A DNA stretch of 64,000 bases from Paenibacillus sp. Root444D2 (GTDB lineage Bacteria; Bacillota; Bacilli; Paenibacillales; NBRC-103111): assembly GCF_001426375.1 (NCBI RefSeq), contig NZ_LMEO01000004.1, positions 1 through 64,000 of the forward strand, in the 5' to 3' direction. The notes under the pieces were generated by a model. That model saw only the letters and a list, made by a program, of their open reading frames with translations, was not told where the DNA came from and made no database searches. A program made the translations under genes and the position numbers. Positions 7,445-16,590 of this stretch are shown piece by piece (the stretch's first letter is position 1; every line of letters starts with the position of its first letter).

Positions 7445-8451
7445 TTACGGAACATCAACGGTTCATCCCATTCGTTTATAAACTGATTGCTGGACTTGTA
7501 GTCTTTGTGGGTATGTTTATTATTTCTATGGTATTTGGGGCCGCAGATGTTACCGTCAAAGATGTCTGGCTGGCCCTCACTTCACATGCCGCAGGTGATA
7601 AAATATCGATCAACCGCGAAATTCGATTACCGCGGGAAATTGCGGGGGTTTTTGTTGGAGGCGCGCTAGCCGTTTCCGGAGCCATCATGCAAGGGATGAG
7701 CAGAAACCCGCTTGCTGATCCTGGTTTACTTGGCTTGACCGCTGGAGCAAACGCGGCTCTTGCGTTTACGATTGCTTTTATCCCTTCAGCCAATTACTTC
7801 GGGATTACGATTGCTTGTTTTATTGGAGCTGCTGTTGGTGCAAGCATCGTATTCGGTATTGGCGCAGTGAAAAAGGACGGCTTCTCTCCTTTTCGCATTG
7901 TATTAGCCGGAGCAGCTGTATCTGCGTTCCTATACGCGATCTCGGAAGGTATCGGTATTTATTTTAAAATTTCAAAAGATGTATCCATGTGGACAGCAGG
8001 AGGGTTGATCGGCACTTCATGGGGCCAACTCCAAGTCATTGCGCCGTTTATTACGATCGGTATACTGATTTCCTTGTTCCTCTCCAGGCAGCTTACCATT
8101 TTAAGCTTAAGTGAAGAGGTCGCTGTCGGATTAGGTCAGAAGACAACACAAATTAAAACCGTGCTTTTTATCATCATCATCTTACTCGCAGGTGCCTCTG
8201 TTGCGCTTGTTGGGAATATGGCGTTCATTGGTTTGATGATTCCTCATATTGTTCGCGCCATTGTTGGAACCGATTATCGTTTCATTGTGCCAATGTCGGC
8301 AATTATAGGAGCTGCATTTATGCTTTTTGCGGATACCCTTGGACGAACGATTAATTCTCCTTATGAAACACCAGTGGCGGCCATTGTGGCTATGATGGGT
8401 TTACCCTTCTTCTTGTTCATCGTTCGTAAAGGAGGAAAAGCATTCTCATGA
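7441..8451 (+). CDS. fhuB: Iron-siderophore ABC transporter permease (FecCD family)
   Basis: 336 residues, polytopic with about nine or ten membrane helices. FecCD hallmarks are INREIRLPREIAGVFVGGAL, GAIMQGMSRNPLADPGLLG and, near the C-terminus, MAFIGLMIPHIVRAIVG, the segment that couples to the ATPase. It forms the inner-membrane channel with FhuG. Start and stop codons overlap those of fhuD and the next permease by 4 bp each, indicating translational coupling. Confidence 0.9.
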   Translation: MITEHQRFIPFVYKLIAGLVVFVGMFIISMVFGAADVTVKDVWLALTSHAAGDKISINREIRLPREIAGVFVGGALAVSGAIMQGMSRNPLADPGLLGLTAGANAALAFTIAFIPSANYFGITIACFIGAAVGASIVFGIGAVKKDGFSPFRIVLAGAAVSAFLYAISEGIGIYFKISKDVSMWTAGGLIGTSWGQLQVIAPFITIGILISLFLSRQLTILSLSEEVAVGLGQKTTQIKTVLFIIIILLAGASVALVGNMAFIGLMIPHIVRAIVGTDYRFIVPMSAIIGAAFMLFADTLGRTINSPYETPVAAIVAMMGLPFFLFIVRKGGKAFS

Positions 8452-9458
8452 TTCATCCTCCCGCTTTAATAAAAAAACAACGGATGCTGTTAAATGGTTC
8501 CCTTATCCTTATTACGATGACGATCGTGCTCGGGATGGGACTGGGATACTCCTCCGTATCTTATGATAGGCTGATTCCCACCATTCTCGGTCAAGGTACC
8601 TTCAAAGAAGAGTTTGTTTTATTTTCGATCCGACTGCCACGCATGGTGATTACACTGCTAGCAGGCATGGCACTTGCCCTGTCGGGTGCTATTTTACAAG
8701 GAATTACGCGAAATGATTTAGCTGATCCTGGAATTATAGGCATTAACTCTGGGGCTGGTGTTGCTATTGCCGTATTCTTTTTGTTTTTTCCTATCAAGGC
8801 GGGATCGTTTATTTATCTGCTTCCACTTGTTGCTTTTATAGGTGCTTTAATTACGGCATGCTTTATCTATTTACTTTCGTATAACCGAACCGTTGGCCTT
8901 CAACCCGTCAGATTGGTGCTAATTGGAGTCGGGTTTTCAATGGCGCTTTCTGGGGTCATGATAGTCATTATTTCATCTGCTGAACGAGCCAAAGTCGATT
9001 TTATTGCAAAATGGTTAGCCGGAAGTATCTGGGGTTCAGACTGGCCCTTCATTTGGGCAATTGTTCCTTGGTTAGCCATACTCATTCCATTTACCTTATA
9101 CAAAGCAAATCGTTTGAATCTCCTAGGGCTAGGCGAACCTGTAGCCATCGGCGTAGGTGTATCCGTTGAAAAGGAACGTATAGTCTTACTTTTAACCGCG
9201 GTTGCCCTGGCTGCTTCGGCCGTTTCGGTTGCTGGTGGAATTGCCTTCATTGGACTCATGGCTCCGCACATGGCCAAAGCTTTGGTAGGACCCAGAAATC
9301 AAATGTTTATTCCAGTCGCCATTCTGATTGGCGGATGGTTATTAGTAATGGCAGACACCATTGGACGTAATGTGATTGAGCCTGATGGAATTCCCGCCGG
9401 CATTATGGTCGCATTGATTGGGGCGCCGTATTTTATGTATTTATTATTGAAAAAATAA
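8448..9458 (+). CDS. fhuG: Iron-siderophore ABC transporter permease (FecCD family)
   Basis: 336 residues, second FecCD permease of the operon and about one third identical by eye to the preceding one. It has the same signatures: SIRLPRMVITLLAGMALALS, GAILQGITRNDLADPGIIG and IAFIGLMAPHMAKALVGP. It completes the FhuB/FhuG heterodimer. It is the last gene, followed 14 bp later by a terminator. The order B then G is assigned by analogy with B. subtilis and could be swapped. Confidence 0.88.
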   Translation: MIHPPALIKKQRMLLNGSLILITMTIVLGMGLGYSSVSYDRLIPTILGQGTFKEEFVLFSIRLPRMVITLLAGMALALSGAILQGITRNDLADPGIIGINSGAGVAIAVFFLFFPIKAGSFIYLLPLVAFIGALITACFIYLLSYNRTVGLQPVRLVLIGVGFSMALSGVMIVIISSAERAKVDFIAKWLAGSIWGSDWPFIWAIVPWLAILIPFTLYKANRLNLLGLGEPVAIGVGVSVEKERIVLLLTAVALAASAVSVAGGIAFIGLMAPHMAKALVGPRNQMFIPVAILIGGWLLVMADTIGRNVIEPDGIPAGIMVALIGAPYFMYLLLKK

Positions 9459-9471
9459 CCTTGTATAAAAC

Positions 9472-9510
9472 AAAAAACTGAGCTCCATGGTATTATGGGT
9501 TCAGTTTCTT
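9472..9510. terminator. Bidirectional terminator, fhu operon / aldo-keto reductase
   Basis: AAACTGA (9475-9481) pairs with TCAGTTT (9501-9507), extended weakly inward. A-run on the left and T-rich tract on the right serve the two convergent transcripts. Confidence 0.65.
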
Positions 9511-9522
9511 TCTGTATATTTA

Positions 9523-10503
9523 TTATCGGATTACGTTGCTCGATATTTCGCTGATTGTTTGGATTTCATTAGCAGTAAGCTTAAATTGCATGGCTTTTAC
9601 ATTTTCTTGAGCATGATGAACTTTGGAAGCACCGGGAATGGCAAATACTGTTTCTCCGTGAGCGTTATTCATCCAATTCAATGCGATTTGTGTTGGAGAA
9701 GCATCGTACTGAACAGCTAGCTCTTCCAAGTGATCGATGAGAGGCTTTGATTTCTGAAGTCCTGATTGTTTAAAAGAAGACGTCCATTTCCTAGGACCCG
9801 TTATACCTTTCACGAGATCAGGATTCTTATGGAATTTGCCGCTCAGAATTCCTTGCTCTAATGGAGAGTAAGCAATAATTGCAATCCCTAACTCTTTAGC
9901 TGTCTCCATAATTCCATTCTGTTCAATACGCCGATCTAGCAAGCTGTACTTCACTTGATTGGATGCTAAAGGAAGGCCATGCTCCTTCAGTACTCGGTGA
10001 GCCTCCCGCATTTGCTTTGCCGAATAATTACTCACGCCCACGTTTTGAATTTTACCGGCTTTGACCAATTGAGCCATGGCTTTCATTTCACTTGCTACAG
10101 AGGAGAAAGAGTAAGGCTGATGTACTTGATGCAGATGGATCGTGCGATTATCTAAGTATCGAATGCGCTCATCGATTGTACTTACAATGCTTCCAGCTGT
10201 GCGAAAAATCGGCCACCATTTCGTAGCAATTCGAGCGTCATCCGCCAAAGACCCTGAATCTCGGAGAGCTTTCGAAAGCATTTGCTCCGACTGTCCTTTA
10301 CCATACACTTCCGCTGTATCAAACCAATTGATGCCGCCTTCAAGGCTAATCTTAACAATCTTCAACACATCATCGGCACCCAGCACAGGCCAAAACTTGC
10401 CTACTACCCCTTGCCCATTGCTAAATTGCCAGCAGCCAAGTCCAAGTGGTGATAGCTCTAAATTCGTGCTTCCCAGTTTACGGAGTAACCTTGTTTTCTC
10501 CAT
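9523..10503 (-). CDS. Aldo-keto reductase
   Basis: 326-residue NADPH-dependent (alpha/beta)8-barrel oxidoreductase, cytosolic. The catalytic tetrad is visible: Asp in NWFDTAEVYG with its Tyr, Lys in ARIATKWW and His in HLHQVHQP. The GVSNYSAKQM and IAYSPLEQGILSG segments are typical of the AKR family (YccK/IolS-like). Substrate not assignable. The ATG at 10503 follows AGGTGA with 5-nt spacing; the GTG three codons upstream has no room for a ribosome site. It stands alone between two terminators or promoter regions. Confidence 0.85.
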   Translation of the reverse strand: MEKTRLLRKLGSTNLELSPLGLGCWQFSNGQGVVGKFWPVLGADDVLKIVKISLEGGINWFDTAEVYGKGQSEQMLSKALRDSGSLADDARIATKWWPIFRTAGSIVSTIDERIRYLDNRTIHLHQVHQPYSFSSVASEMKAMAQLVKAGKIQNVGVSNYSAKQMREAHRVLKEHGLPLASNQVKYSLLDRRIEQNGIMETAKELGIAIIAYSPLEQGILSGKFHKNPDLVKGITGPRKWTSSFKQSGLQKSKPLIDHLEELAVQYDASPTQIALNWMNNAHGETVFAIPGASKVHHAQENVKAMQFKLTANEIQTISEISSNVIR

Positions 10504-10610
10504 GACACTCACCTTTGTTTCAAATTGAATGAGGGATATCGTTTTTCGCAGAATTTAGTACAACTTAACACTACTTTGCTTACTACAAAATAGCAACCTG
10601 GACGTGAAAT

Positions 10611-12509
10611 TTAAGTGTTGAGTCGATCCACCAACTGCTGCCTGTACAAGCTGATCGGTAAAACATGCTTGCCCAGTGCATTCAGATACCCATCTTTCCT
10701 CGGACGAGGATCATAGTCATTCGGTGCGCGTCCTTTTTTCATCTCACCAACGTGACCAATCGCGTAGTTTTGCGCGGTAGGCGGCTGCTGCAGCGTCAAT
10801 TCTCCCTCCGTGTTCCAGGTGACATAATTCGCACCTGCCCAACCATGCCCGCTGCCTAGCCAAATGCGGTCTTGGATAGCGATTGGCGCCTTCACATTAT
10901 CGTACAGACCGCCTACCGACCAGCGATGATGCGGTTCACTTGTGTTATAGTCGGTGGAGGATTTGCAGTCGAGAAATACATTCGGTCCCGTCACCCACTT
11001 ATCGACAACGAATGCATGCCTCGCTGTTTCCGTATAAGCCCGCTGGACTAAAATCATCTGTCCGCAAACATGAAAGCTGTAGCGGCGACCGCCGGTTATG
11101 ATACTAACCATATCCAAAACCGTACAATCTTGAATGGTCACCCACTTGCTCCCGTAGTCGGCAAGGACAAGGCTATGATCAAGATGGTAACCTGTAACGT
11201 CACGTACCCAAGCATTCTTCACATGATTCAGGACGGCAAAGTTGGTTGTGTGATTTTCGTCAGCACAATACGGATCAAGAGCACCCTTCCGATCATCAAT
11301 TTGTGTATCCGTCACAGAAGGATCGAATTCGACGTCAATACACATATTTTCTACGCCAACATGCTCGATTCGGTCTGGATCCTTATATTTGAAAACCCGT
11401 GCCCCGCCCCAACGAAGCTCTATTGAATTAGTAAGCGGTGCATCTACGGTTATCTTGTTGCCTTCCATATGAACGATGATACGGTCAAAATCAAGTTCGA
11501 ATGGGCTCCACATCTTGGTTCCGCCGGTAATCGGCCGTTGGACTATGGCATCCATTCCGATTTCATGAATCCAAGCGTCATTCCCATAGCGGCGTACAAT
11601 GACCGAATCCCCGACCTGGAGATGGCGTGCATCCGCCACATGGAAAGAATTCGATCCTGAAGGAACATATAGATCGGTAACCGTCGTACATGTGTCTTCC
11701 AACAGCTCGACTCCTCTTGCCCCGCCAATTTCTAAAATATTTTTCTTGGTTGCACCTGTCGCATACAAGAGTGTGCCGTCTTCCCCCTGTCCTTCTCCGC
11801 GAAGGACAACCCCGCTAGCTGCTATTTTCAGCGTTTCGGCCAAATGGTACGTTCCACGTTTCAGCAATACAGCACCGCGTAATCCTTCTGGCGTAAGCGG
11901 AAGCTGGGACACAGCATCAATGGCTTCCTGAATGCGTGCTGTCGCATCCCCTTCTCCAGGCTCGATGGTCATTTGCGTTTGTACATCTGGAAGCTGTATG
12001 CCGCCGCCCATGTAACCTGCATGAGAAAAATCTGCGATTCGATTTCCTTTGTAGTCCGGTATGTAAACAAGCTTACCGCTCGCCCTCATATAAGCAATGT
12101 CCGATTGGTCGTTCTGAATGACCGACGGATCCTTTACATAAAAGTAGAAAGCATCGTGCAGATCCGAATAACCTGGACGCGAGAAGGTTAGCCGCAAGAT
12201 GTGCATCCCCAACCGTTCAACCGTACCCGGGATCGCGATTTCTGCCTCATCCCCGAGTTGGAGGGATAGTGACGTCAGGCGAATGATATCGCCTTTCTCT
12301 AGCTCTATAATTGCGCTAATCGTCATTGCTGCGTACACATGAACGCGTAAGGTCGGGAAAAGGTCAGCTGGCTGCAGCTGAGCCGGTTGGCCGATTTCCC
12401 TAATGAGAGTTGGGTGTTCTAACCATGTTCTAACGACTTCCATCACGTTAGGATCTCCGTTATTGCCCCCTGAATGTGGTTCTATCCTATCAAGATGCAA
12501 TGTCATCAT
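10611..12509 (-). CDS. Right-handed parallel beta-helix protein, probable polysaccharide lyase/hydrolase
   Basis: 632 residues without signal peptide, lipobox or membrane segment. An N-terminal beta-rich domain (to about residue 150) precedes a Pectate_lyase_3/GH28-like beta helix starting near residue 190 (ARIQEAIDAVSQLPL...GAVLLKRGTYHLAETL), with repeated beta-helix rungs such as NAWVRDVTGYHLDHSLVLADYGSKWV. It is the last gene of a minus-strand cassette with a YesMN two-component system and an LplABC-type transporter, so it probably acts inside the cell on an imported oligosaccharide of pectin or similar uronic-acid type (inference). Catalytic residues cannot be pinned down. The GGGGG ribosome site sits very close to the first of two ATG codons; the second (12506) may be the true start. 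Confidence 0.7.
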   Translation of the reverse strand: MMTLHLDRIEPHSGGNNGDPNVMEVVRTWLEHPTLIREIGQPAQLQPADLFPTLRVHVYAAMTISAIIELEKGDIIRLTSLSLQLGDEAEIAIPGTVERLGMHILRLTFSRPGYSDLHDAFYFYVKDPSVIQNDQSDIAYMRASGKLVYIPDYKGNRIADFSHAGYMGGGIQLPDVQTQMTIEPGEGDATARIQEAIDAVSQLPLTPEGLRGAVLLKRGTYHLAETLKIAASGVVLRGEGQGEDGTLLYATGATKKNILEIGGARGVELLEDTCTTVTDLYVPSGSNSFHVADARHLQVGDSVIVRRYGNDAWIHEIGMDAIVQRPITGGTKMWSPFELDFDRIIVHMEGNKITVDAPLTNSIELRWGGARVFKYKDPDRIEHVGVENMCIDVEFDPSVTDTQIDDRKGALDPYCADENHTTNFAVLNHVKNAWVRDVTGYHLDHSLVLADYGSKWVTIQDCTVLDMVSIITGGRRYSFHVCGQMILVQRAYTETARHAFVVDKWVTGPNVFLDCKSSTDYNTSEPHHRWSVGGLYDNVKAPIAIQDRIWLGSGHGWAGANYVTWNTEGELTLQQPPTAQNYAIGHVGEMKKGRAPNDYDPRPRKDGYLNALGKHVLPISLYRQQLVDRLNT

Positions 12510-12749
12510 CCCCCTTGATTCATATTTTTGTTGTTTCTCAACTCAAAGTTGTACTTTGTACAAACTTAATCTAAGCTAATAGTAATGAAAATCGCCCTAT
12601 GAATCGCTGGGGCGAATGCGATTTCCGATTACGATTCATTTTGATCATACATTGGTGGAATCGTAGACTCCATGGTGAAAACTTAAATCGTTATGTGTTT
12701 TTTTATGATTCTGGATTCCCTTCTGCTGGCAGTGTGCCGTATGATATGC

Positions 12750-12791
12750 AAAAAACCAGCAAACTCAAAAGCAAAAGTTTGCTGGTTTTTT
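12750..12791. terminator. Strong hairpin terminator after the binding-protein gene
   Basis: Sixteen-bp arms (AAAAAACCAGCAAACT and its complement) around a 10-nt loop with A/T tracts on both sides. On the minus strand it ends the transport transcript. The rest of the 457-bp gap (12510-12966) holds the promoter side of the beta-helix gene and a possible gene relic. Confidence 0.8.
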
Positions 12792-12817
12792 ATAAAATTA
12801 GGTTGTAATTGGCCAGA

Positions 12818-12955
12818 TCAATCAATCACGTCCCCGAACGGATAATACTCAGGCAAGTCCAATTTTATCATTGGCAAACGGTACTTGATATTTTCCTTAT
12901 GCCGGTACATAAATAGTGGAGAACATGCAGCAAGTGTTGCAAGCAAGCTCCCCAC
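12818..12955 (-). pseudogene. Possible C-terminal relic of a deleted gene
   Basis: Between the binding-protein stop codon and the terminator, one minus-strand frame is open for 45 codons and ends ...MYRHKENIKYRLPMIKL then DLPEYYPFGDVID-stop. The composition (Tyr, Pro, aromatic, alternating charge) looks like a real protein C-terminus rather than random translation. The only start (GTG at 12955) has no ribosome site. I do not recognise the family. It could be the remains of another enzyme gene of this operon, or chance. Confidence 0.3.
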
Positions 12956-12966
12956 GTATGTTCATC

Positions 12967-14517
12967 TTATTTCTTTGCAGTCGCATACCAATCGTTGACT
13001 TCTTTGACGCTCGCGTCTCCACCGGAAGTTTTGAATTTCTGTTGGAACGCTTCCAAACCACTAATGGCTTCTGCTCCAAAAATTAGCTTCGTCGTATAAT
13101 CTCCCACCAACACGTTCAACTGCTGGAAGTTTTTCGAGAAATCAGGCAAGTAAGGAGCGAAGCCCAATGGGTCAAGTACTCTTACATTCGCTTCCGTCAC
13201 ATTCATAAACTTCCAAGCTTCAAACAAACGTAAATCTTTACGTACACGTGCTTGCCAGTAAATCGGATAATTTATGTCATCAGTGCCCATTAAGAAATTA
13301 TTCGCTCTATTGCGCTCGTCTGTAAAGATAGGTTGAATCGGTGTATACGTGCCATCCTTAAACGTAAAGTGCTTATTCTCTTCACCAATGGCCATCCCTT
13401 TAAACGTATCTTTTTCAAGTTTAGCGTTCATCCATTTGATGGCATCCTCAGGATGCTTGGATGCTTTAGGAATGAAGGAGATACGGTCAAACCCTTGATT
13501 TGCAGATAATCCAACTTTGCCATCCTTACCTTTTAATGCTGGAAGATAGTTCGCCTTAGCTGTAGGTACGTTTTTCACTAATGCATCTATAATAACAGGC
13601 ACATCAGACCAGTTCATCATAATGATTCCTGCTCTTCCGCTTGTGAATTTTTCTTTAGCGGTAGCATCTTTATTGGCGGCAAACTCTTTATCAATCAAGC
13701 CTTGTTTAAAGAGATCTTGGGCAAAATTTACGTAATCTTTGTAAGCAGGATCTAGAATCCGTGGCGTCAGCTTACCGTTCACATTATTCCAGAAGTTCGG
13801 CATACCGAAGGCTCCGACAATGTTATCAATGAAAGGCGCATCTCCTCTAACCGTTAATGGAATATTTTTATCTCCGTTTCCACCTGGATCCTTCTCTTTG
13901 AAAGCTTTGAGAACGGCAACAAGCTCATCCAACGTCGTGGGTGCTTTCATTCCTACTTTGTCAAGCCAATCCTGCCGAATGTATAAACTGCTAGAGGTGG
14001 TCGGAATACTTTTGGTAGGAATTGCATACAATTTCCCATCTACTTTAGCGGCTTCCAGAGCTTCAGGGTCTACAGACGATTTAATGTTGGGTCCAAATTT
14101 ATCGATCAGCGGGCCTAAATCTACTAAAGCGCCTTTTTTCGCATAGTCTGCATACAAGGCTTTGAAATCTGTCCCACCAATTGTAGTGATCACGTCATAA
14201 GATTCTCCAGAGGCAATGAGAATGTTCAGCTTATCTTGGGGCTTATCTTGGGGAAGCATATCATATTTCACTTTGTAACCCGTTTTCTCTTCTAGGAACT
14301 TAGCTACCGGATACGTATTGTAGTCCTCTTGCTGCCAAATTTGCAGTGATCTTAACTCTGCCTTCGGTCCAGCAGCTATCGTTGTTGCTGCTGCAGTGCT
14401 GGCTGGGGATGCACTGCCGCCTGTGGTCGTGTTTTTGGAAGCGCAGGCGACAAGAGACGAAATGGACAAGCATGCTGCAACAGTTAAAAGCATAGCTTTG
14501 TTGTGCTTTTTGAGCAT
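12967..14517 (-). CDS. Extracellular solute-binding lipoprotein, LplA/YtcQ type (family 1)
   Basis: 516 residues. Signal peptide with lipobox LVAC (Cys25), then a low-complexity Ser/Thr/Ala/Gly linker to about residue 50. The mature part is a family-1 sugar-binding protein (KFLEEKTGYKVKYDMLPQDKPQDKLNILIASGESYDV...). It binds an oligosaccharide outside the membrane for the two permeases encoded just upstream on the same strand. As usual for the LplABC type, no ATPase gene is linked; a shared MsmX-type ATPase is expected elsewhere. GGGAGG lies 7 nt before the ATG. Expression is probably driven by the YesM/YesN pair of the same cassette. Confidence 0.88.
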   Translation of the reverse strand: MLKKHNKAMLLTVAACLSISSLVACASKNTTTGGSASPASTAAATTIAAGPKAELRSLQIWQQEDYNTYPVAKFLEEKTGYKVKYDMLPQDKPQDKLNILIASGESYDVITTIGGTDFKALYADYAKKGALVDLGPLIDKFGPNIKSSVDPEALEAAKVDGKLYAIPTKSIPTTSSSLYIRQDWLDKVGMKAPTTLDELVAVLKAFKEKDPGGNGDKNIPLTVRGDAPFIDNIVGAFGMPNFWNNVNGKLTPRILDPAYKDYVNFAQDLFKQGLIDKEFAANKDATAKEKFTSGRAGIIMMNWSDVPVIIDALVKNVPTAKANYLPALKGKDGKVGLSANQGFDRISFIPKASKHPEDAIKWMNAKLEKDTFKGMAIGEENKHFTFKDGTYTPIQPIFTDERNRANNFLMGTDDINYPIYWQARVRKDLRLFEAWKFMNVTEANVRVLDPLGFAPYLPDFSKNFQQLNVLVGDYTTKLIFGAEAISGLEAFQQKFKTSGGDASVKEVNDWYATAKK

Positions 14518-14594
14518 GGGTAGACCTCCCTAAATGTATGTGTTTACTATATCATTAAACCCTGGATGCTTAAATCCAGAGCGTTAATGCACAA

Positions 14595-15470
14595 TTACCC
14601 TTTCACAGAGCCAATGAGTACGCCTTTGACAAAATGCTTTTGCAAATAGGGGTAGACGAGCAGCATCGGAATAATGGAGGCAATCACGGTTGCGGAACGA
14701 ACCCCCTCCGGTGATGTATTCATCAAGTCGTCCGTACTTTTGTTCAACGCATTGGAACTGTCGGCATTCAAAACAATGTCGCGCAAGTACAACTGCAAAG
14801 GCTTAAGGCCTGCGTCATTAATGTAGAGCATGGGGTGAAAATAATCGTTCCAAAAGTAGACGGCATAGAAAAGAGCAATCGTTGCAATCACCGGTATGCT
14901 TAAAGGAAGTATGATGCGAAAAAGAATCGTAAAGTTACGAGCGCCATCCATTTTGGCGGATTCTTCAAGAGCCTCAGGCAAGGATTCATAATAACTTTTG
15001 ATAACCAGCATATTGAACACACTAATGAGGGCTGGAAGCATTAGCGACCATAAGCTATTAATTAAATGCAGCTGTTTCATTAGCAGGTAATTTGGAATAA
15101 TACCGCCATTAAACATCATCGTGAAAATAAACAGCAGCATAATCATCGAAATGCCTGGAAGATGCCTTTTGGACAATGGATAAGCGGTTATTGCAGTTAC
15201 CAAAATCGCTAGCACTGTACCTACAACTGTAATGAGCAGCGAAATCCCTATCGAGTGAAGAAATTGACTGGAGGACACCACATATTTCATCGTATCTAGC
15301 TGGAAGCCTACTGGAAAAATGCCTACTTTACCAGAAACTACTGCTGACTCATCACTAATCGCTTTCGAAAAAATATTGGCCAAAGGCAGCAATGTAGCTA
15401 AACCGCAAAGCAGCAATACAAGATAAACACAGAAGTCTAATGACCAATCACGAAACGTTTTCTTTTGCAT
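14595..15470 (-). CDS. Carbohydrate ABC transporter permease, YtcP/LplC type
   Basis: 291-residue integral membrane protein with six helices. The inner-membrane ATPase-coupling motif is visible as ESLPEALEESAKMDGARNFTILFRIILPLSIPV (EAA loop, residues about 165-200), and the C-terminus KGVLIGSVKG is typical of this permease class. It pairs with the LplB-type permease encoded 12 bp upstream. The ATG at 15470 is chosen over the GTG at 15479 because AGGGGGTG lies 6 nt before it. Confidence 0.88.
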   Translation of the reverse strand: MQKKTFRDWSLDFCVYLVLLLCGLATLLPLANIFSKAISDESAVVSGKVGIFPVGFQLDTMKYVVSSSQFLHSIGISLLITVVGTVLAILVTAITAYPLSKRHLPGISMIMLLFIFTMMFNGGIIPNYLLMKQLHLINSLWSLMLPALISVFNMLVIKSYYESLPEALEESAKMDGARNFTILFRIILPLSIPVIATIALFYAVYFWNDYFHPMLYINDAGLKPLQLYLRDIVLNADSSNALNKSTDDLMNTSPEGVRSATVIASIIPMLLVYPYLQKHFVKGVLIGSVKG

Positions 15471-15482
15471 GTTTTCCACCCC

Positions 15483-16448
15483 CTACCATATGCTTCGCTT
15501 GATCAGCTTCTTGCTGAGCTCATTACCAGCTACGATCAGGATGAACCCAACAAGAGAATTGAACAATCCGACCGCTGTACTAAAGCTGTAATCCTGCTGA
15601 CCGAGACCTTGACGATACACGAACGTACCGATGACATCACCGGACTGATATACAACAGAATTGTACATGGTCAATATTTGCTCCGTACCCGCTTCAAGCA
15701 AGTACCCCATGCGTAAAATTAAGATGAGAATGATCGTTGGCATAATACCTGGCAAAGTAATGTGGAACATTTGTTTCATGCGTCCTGCTCCGTCAATGGA
15801 AGCAGCTTCATATTGCTCCTGCTCGATACCTGCAATGGCTGCGATAAAGATAATCGCATTCCAGCCTGATTCCTTCCAACCTGCCGTAAATACCACTACA
15901 CTTCGGAAGAATTGGTTGTCCAGAAAGAAGGAAATCGGCGTACCACCGAACCACTGAATCACATTGTTCACTAGACCTCCTGATGGGGACAGGATATTAA
16001 TAAACAACCCAGAAATGATCACCCACGATAAGAAATGCGGTAGAAATATAATAGTTTGAATCGTCTTCTTGAAAAAAGCCTTCCGAACCTCATTCAAGAA
16101 AAGCGCGATGATGATCGGTACCGGAAAAAGAAGCACAATCTTGTAAACGCTGATTAACAAAGTATTCATGAAAACCTGATAAAACTCTTCGGAATGTATG
16201 AGCTTCTCGAATTGATCCAGCCCCACCCATTTACTTCCGGCAAATCCATCAAAAATGTTGAAGTCTTGAAAAGCGATAATAATCCCATACATAGGCGCAT
16301 ATTTGAATAAAAACAGAACGAGTAATCCAGGCACTAATAATAGATATAAATCATAATTGGTTAGAATCAGCTTCCAACGGCCACTACCTTTTGTTTTGGG
16401 CTTGGCGTGAGCTTTTTGTTGTTCAAGCTCTGTTAGTGTAACACTCAT
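15483..16448 (-). CDS. Carbohydrate ABC transporter permease, LplB/YteP type
   Basis: 321 residues, six membrane helices after a 30-residue basic cytosolic lead. EAA loop: EQEQYEAASIDGAGRMKQMFHITLPG. It is the first gene of the transport operon (LplB-YtcP-LplA order). GGAGGTGAG precedes the ATG by 6 nt. It is separated from the upstream kinase gene by a terminator at 16557-16590, so it is likely transcribed from its own promoter in the 127-bp gap, under control of the adjacent response regulator (inference). Confidence 0.88.
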   Translation of the reverse strand: MSVTLTELEQQKAHAKPKTKGSGRWKLILTNYDLYLLLVPGLLVLFLFKYAPMYGIIIAFQDFNIFDGFAGSKWVGLDQFEKLIHSEEFYQVFMNTLLISVYKIVLLFPVPIIIALFLNEVRKAFFKKTIQTIIFLPHFLSWVIISGLFINILSPSGGLVNNVIQWFGGTPISFFLDNQFFRSVVVFTAGWKESGWNAIIFIAAIAGIEQEQYEAASIDGAGRMKQMFHITLPGIMPTIILILILRMGYLLEAGTEQILTMYNSVVYQSGDVIGTFVYRQGLGQQDYSFSTAVGLFNSLVGFILIVAGNELSKKLIKRSIW

Positions 16449-16556
16449 GTAAGGCTCACCTCCGTGTTCTTATAGGTTCATTATATAGGTGCCCTGAAAC
16501 GACTTGTAGATGGTAATATTTCTGTTTCTGGTGCAATCTTATGGTATTTAAGCAAA

Positions 16557-16590
16557 CAAAAAGCCGACCTCTTTCTTATAGAGGCGGCTT
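16557..16590 (-). terminator. Terminator overlapping the sensor-kinase stop codon
   Basis: On the minus strand AAGCCGCCTC and GAGGTCGGCTT form a hairpin with a single bulged base, followed by TTTTTGTTT. The kinase stop codon TAA lies in the loop, so the last codons of the gene encode one arm. Confidence 0.7.
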
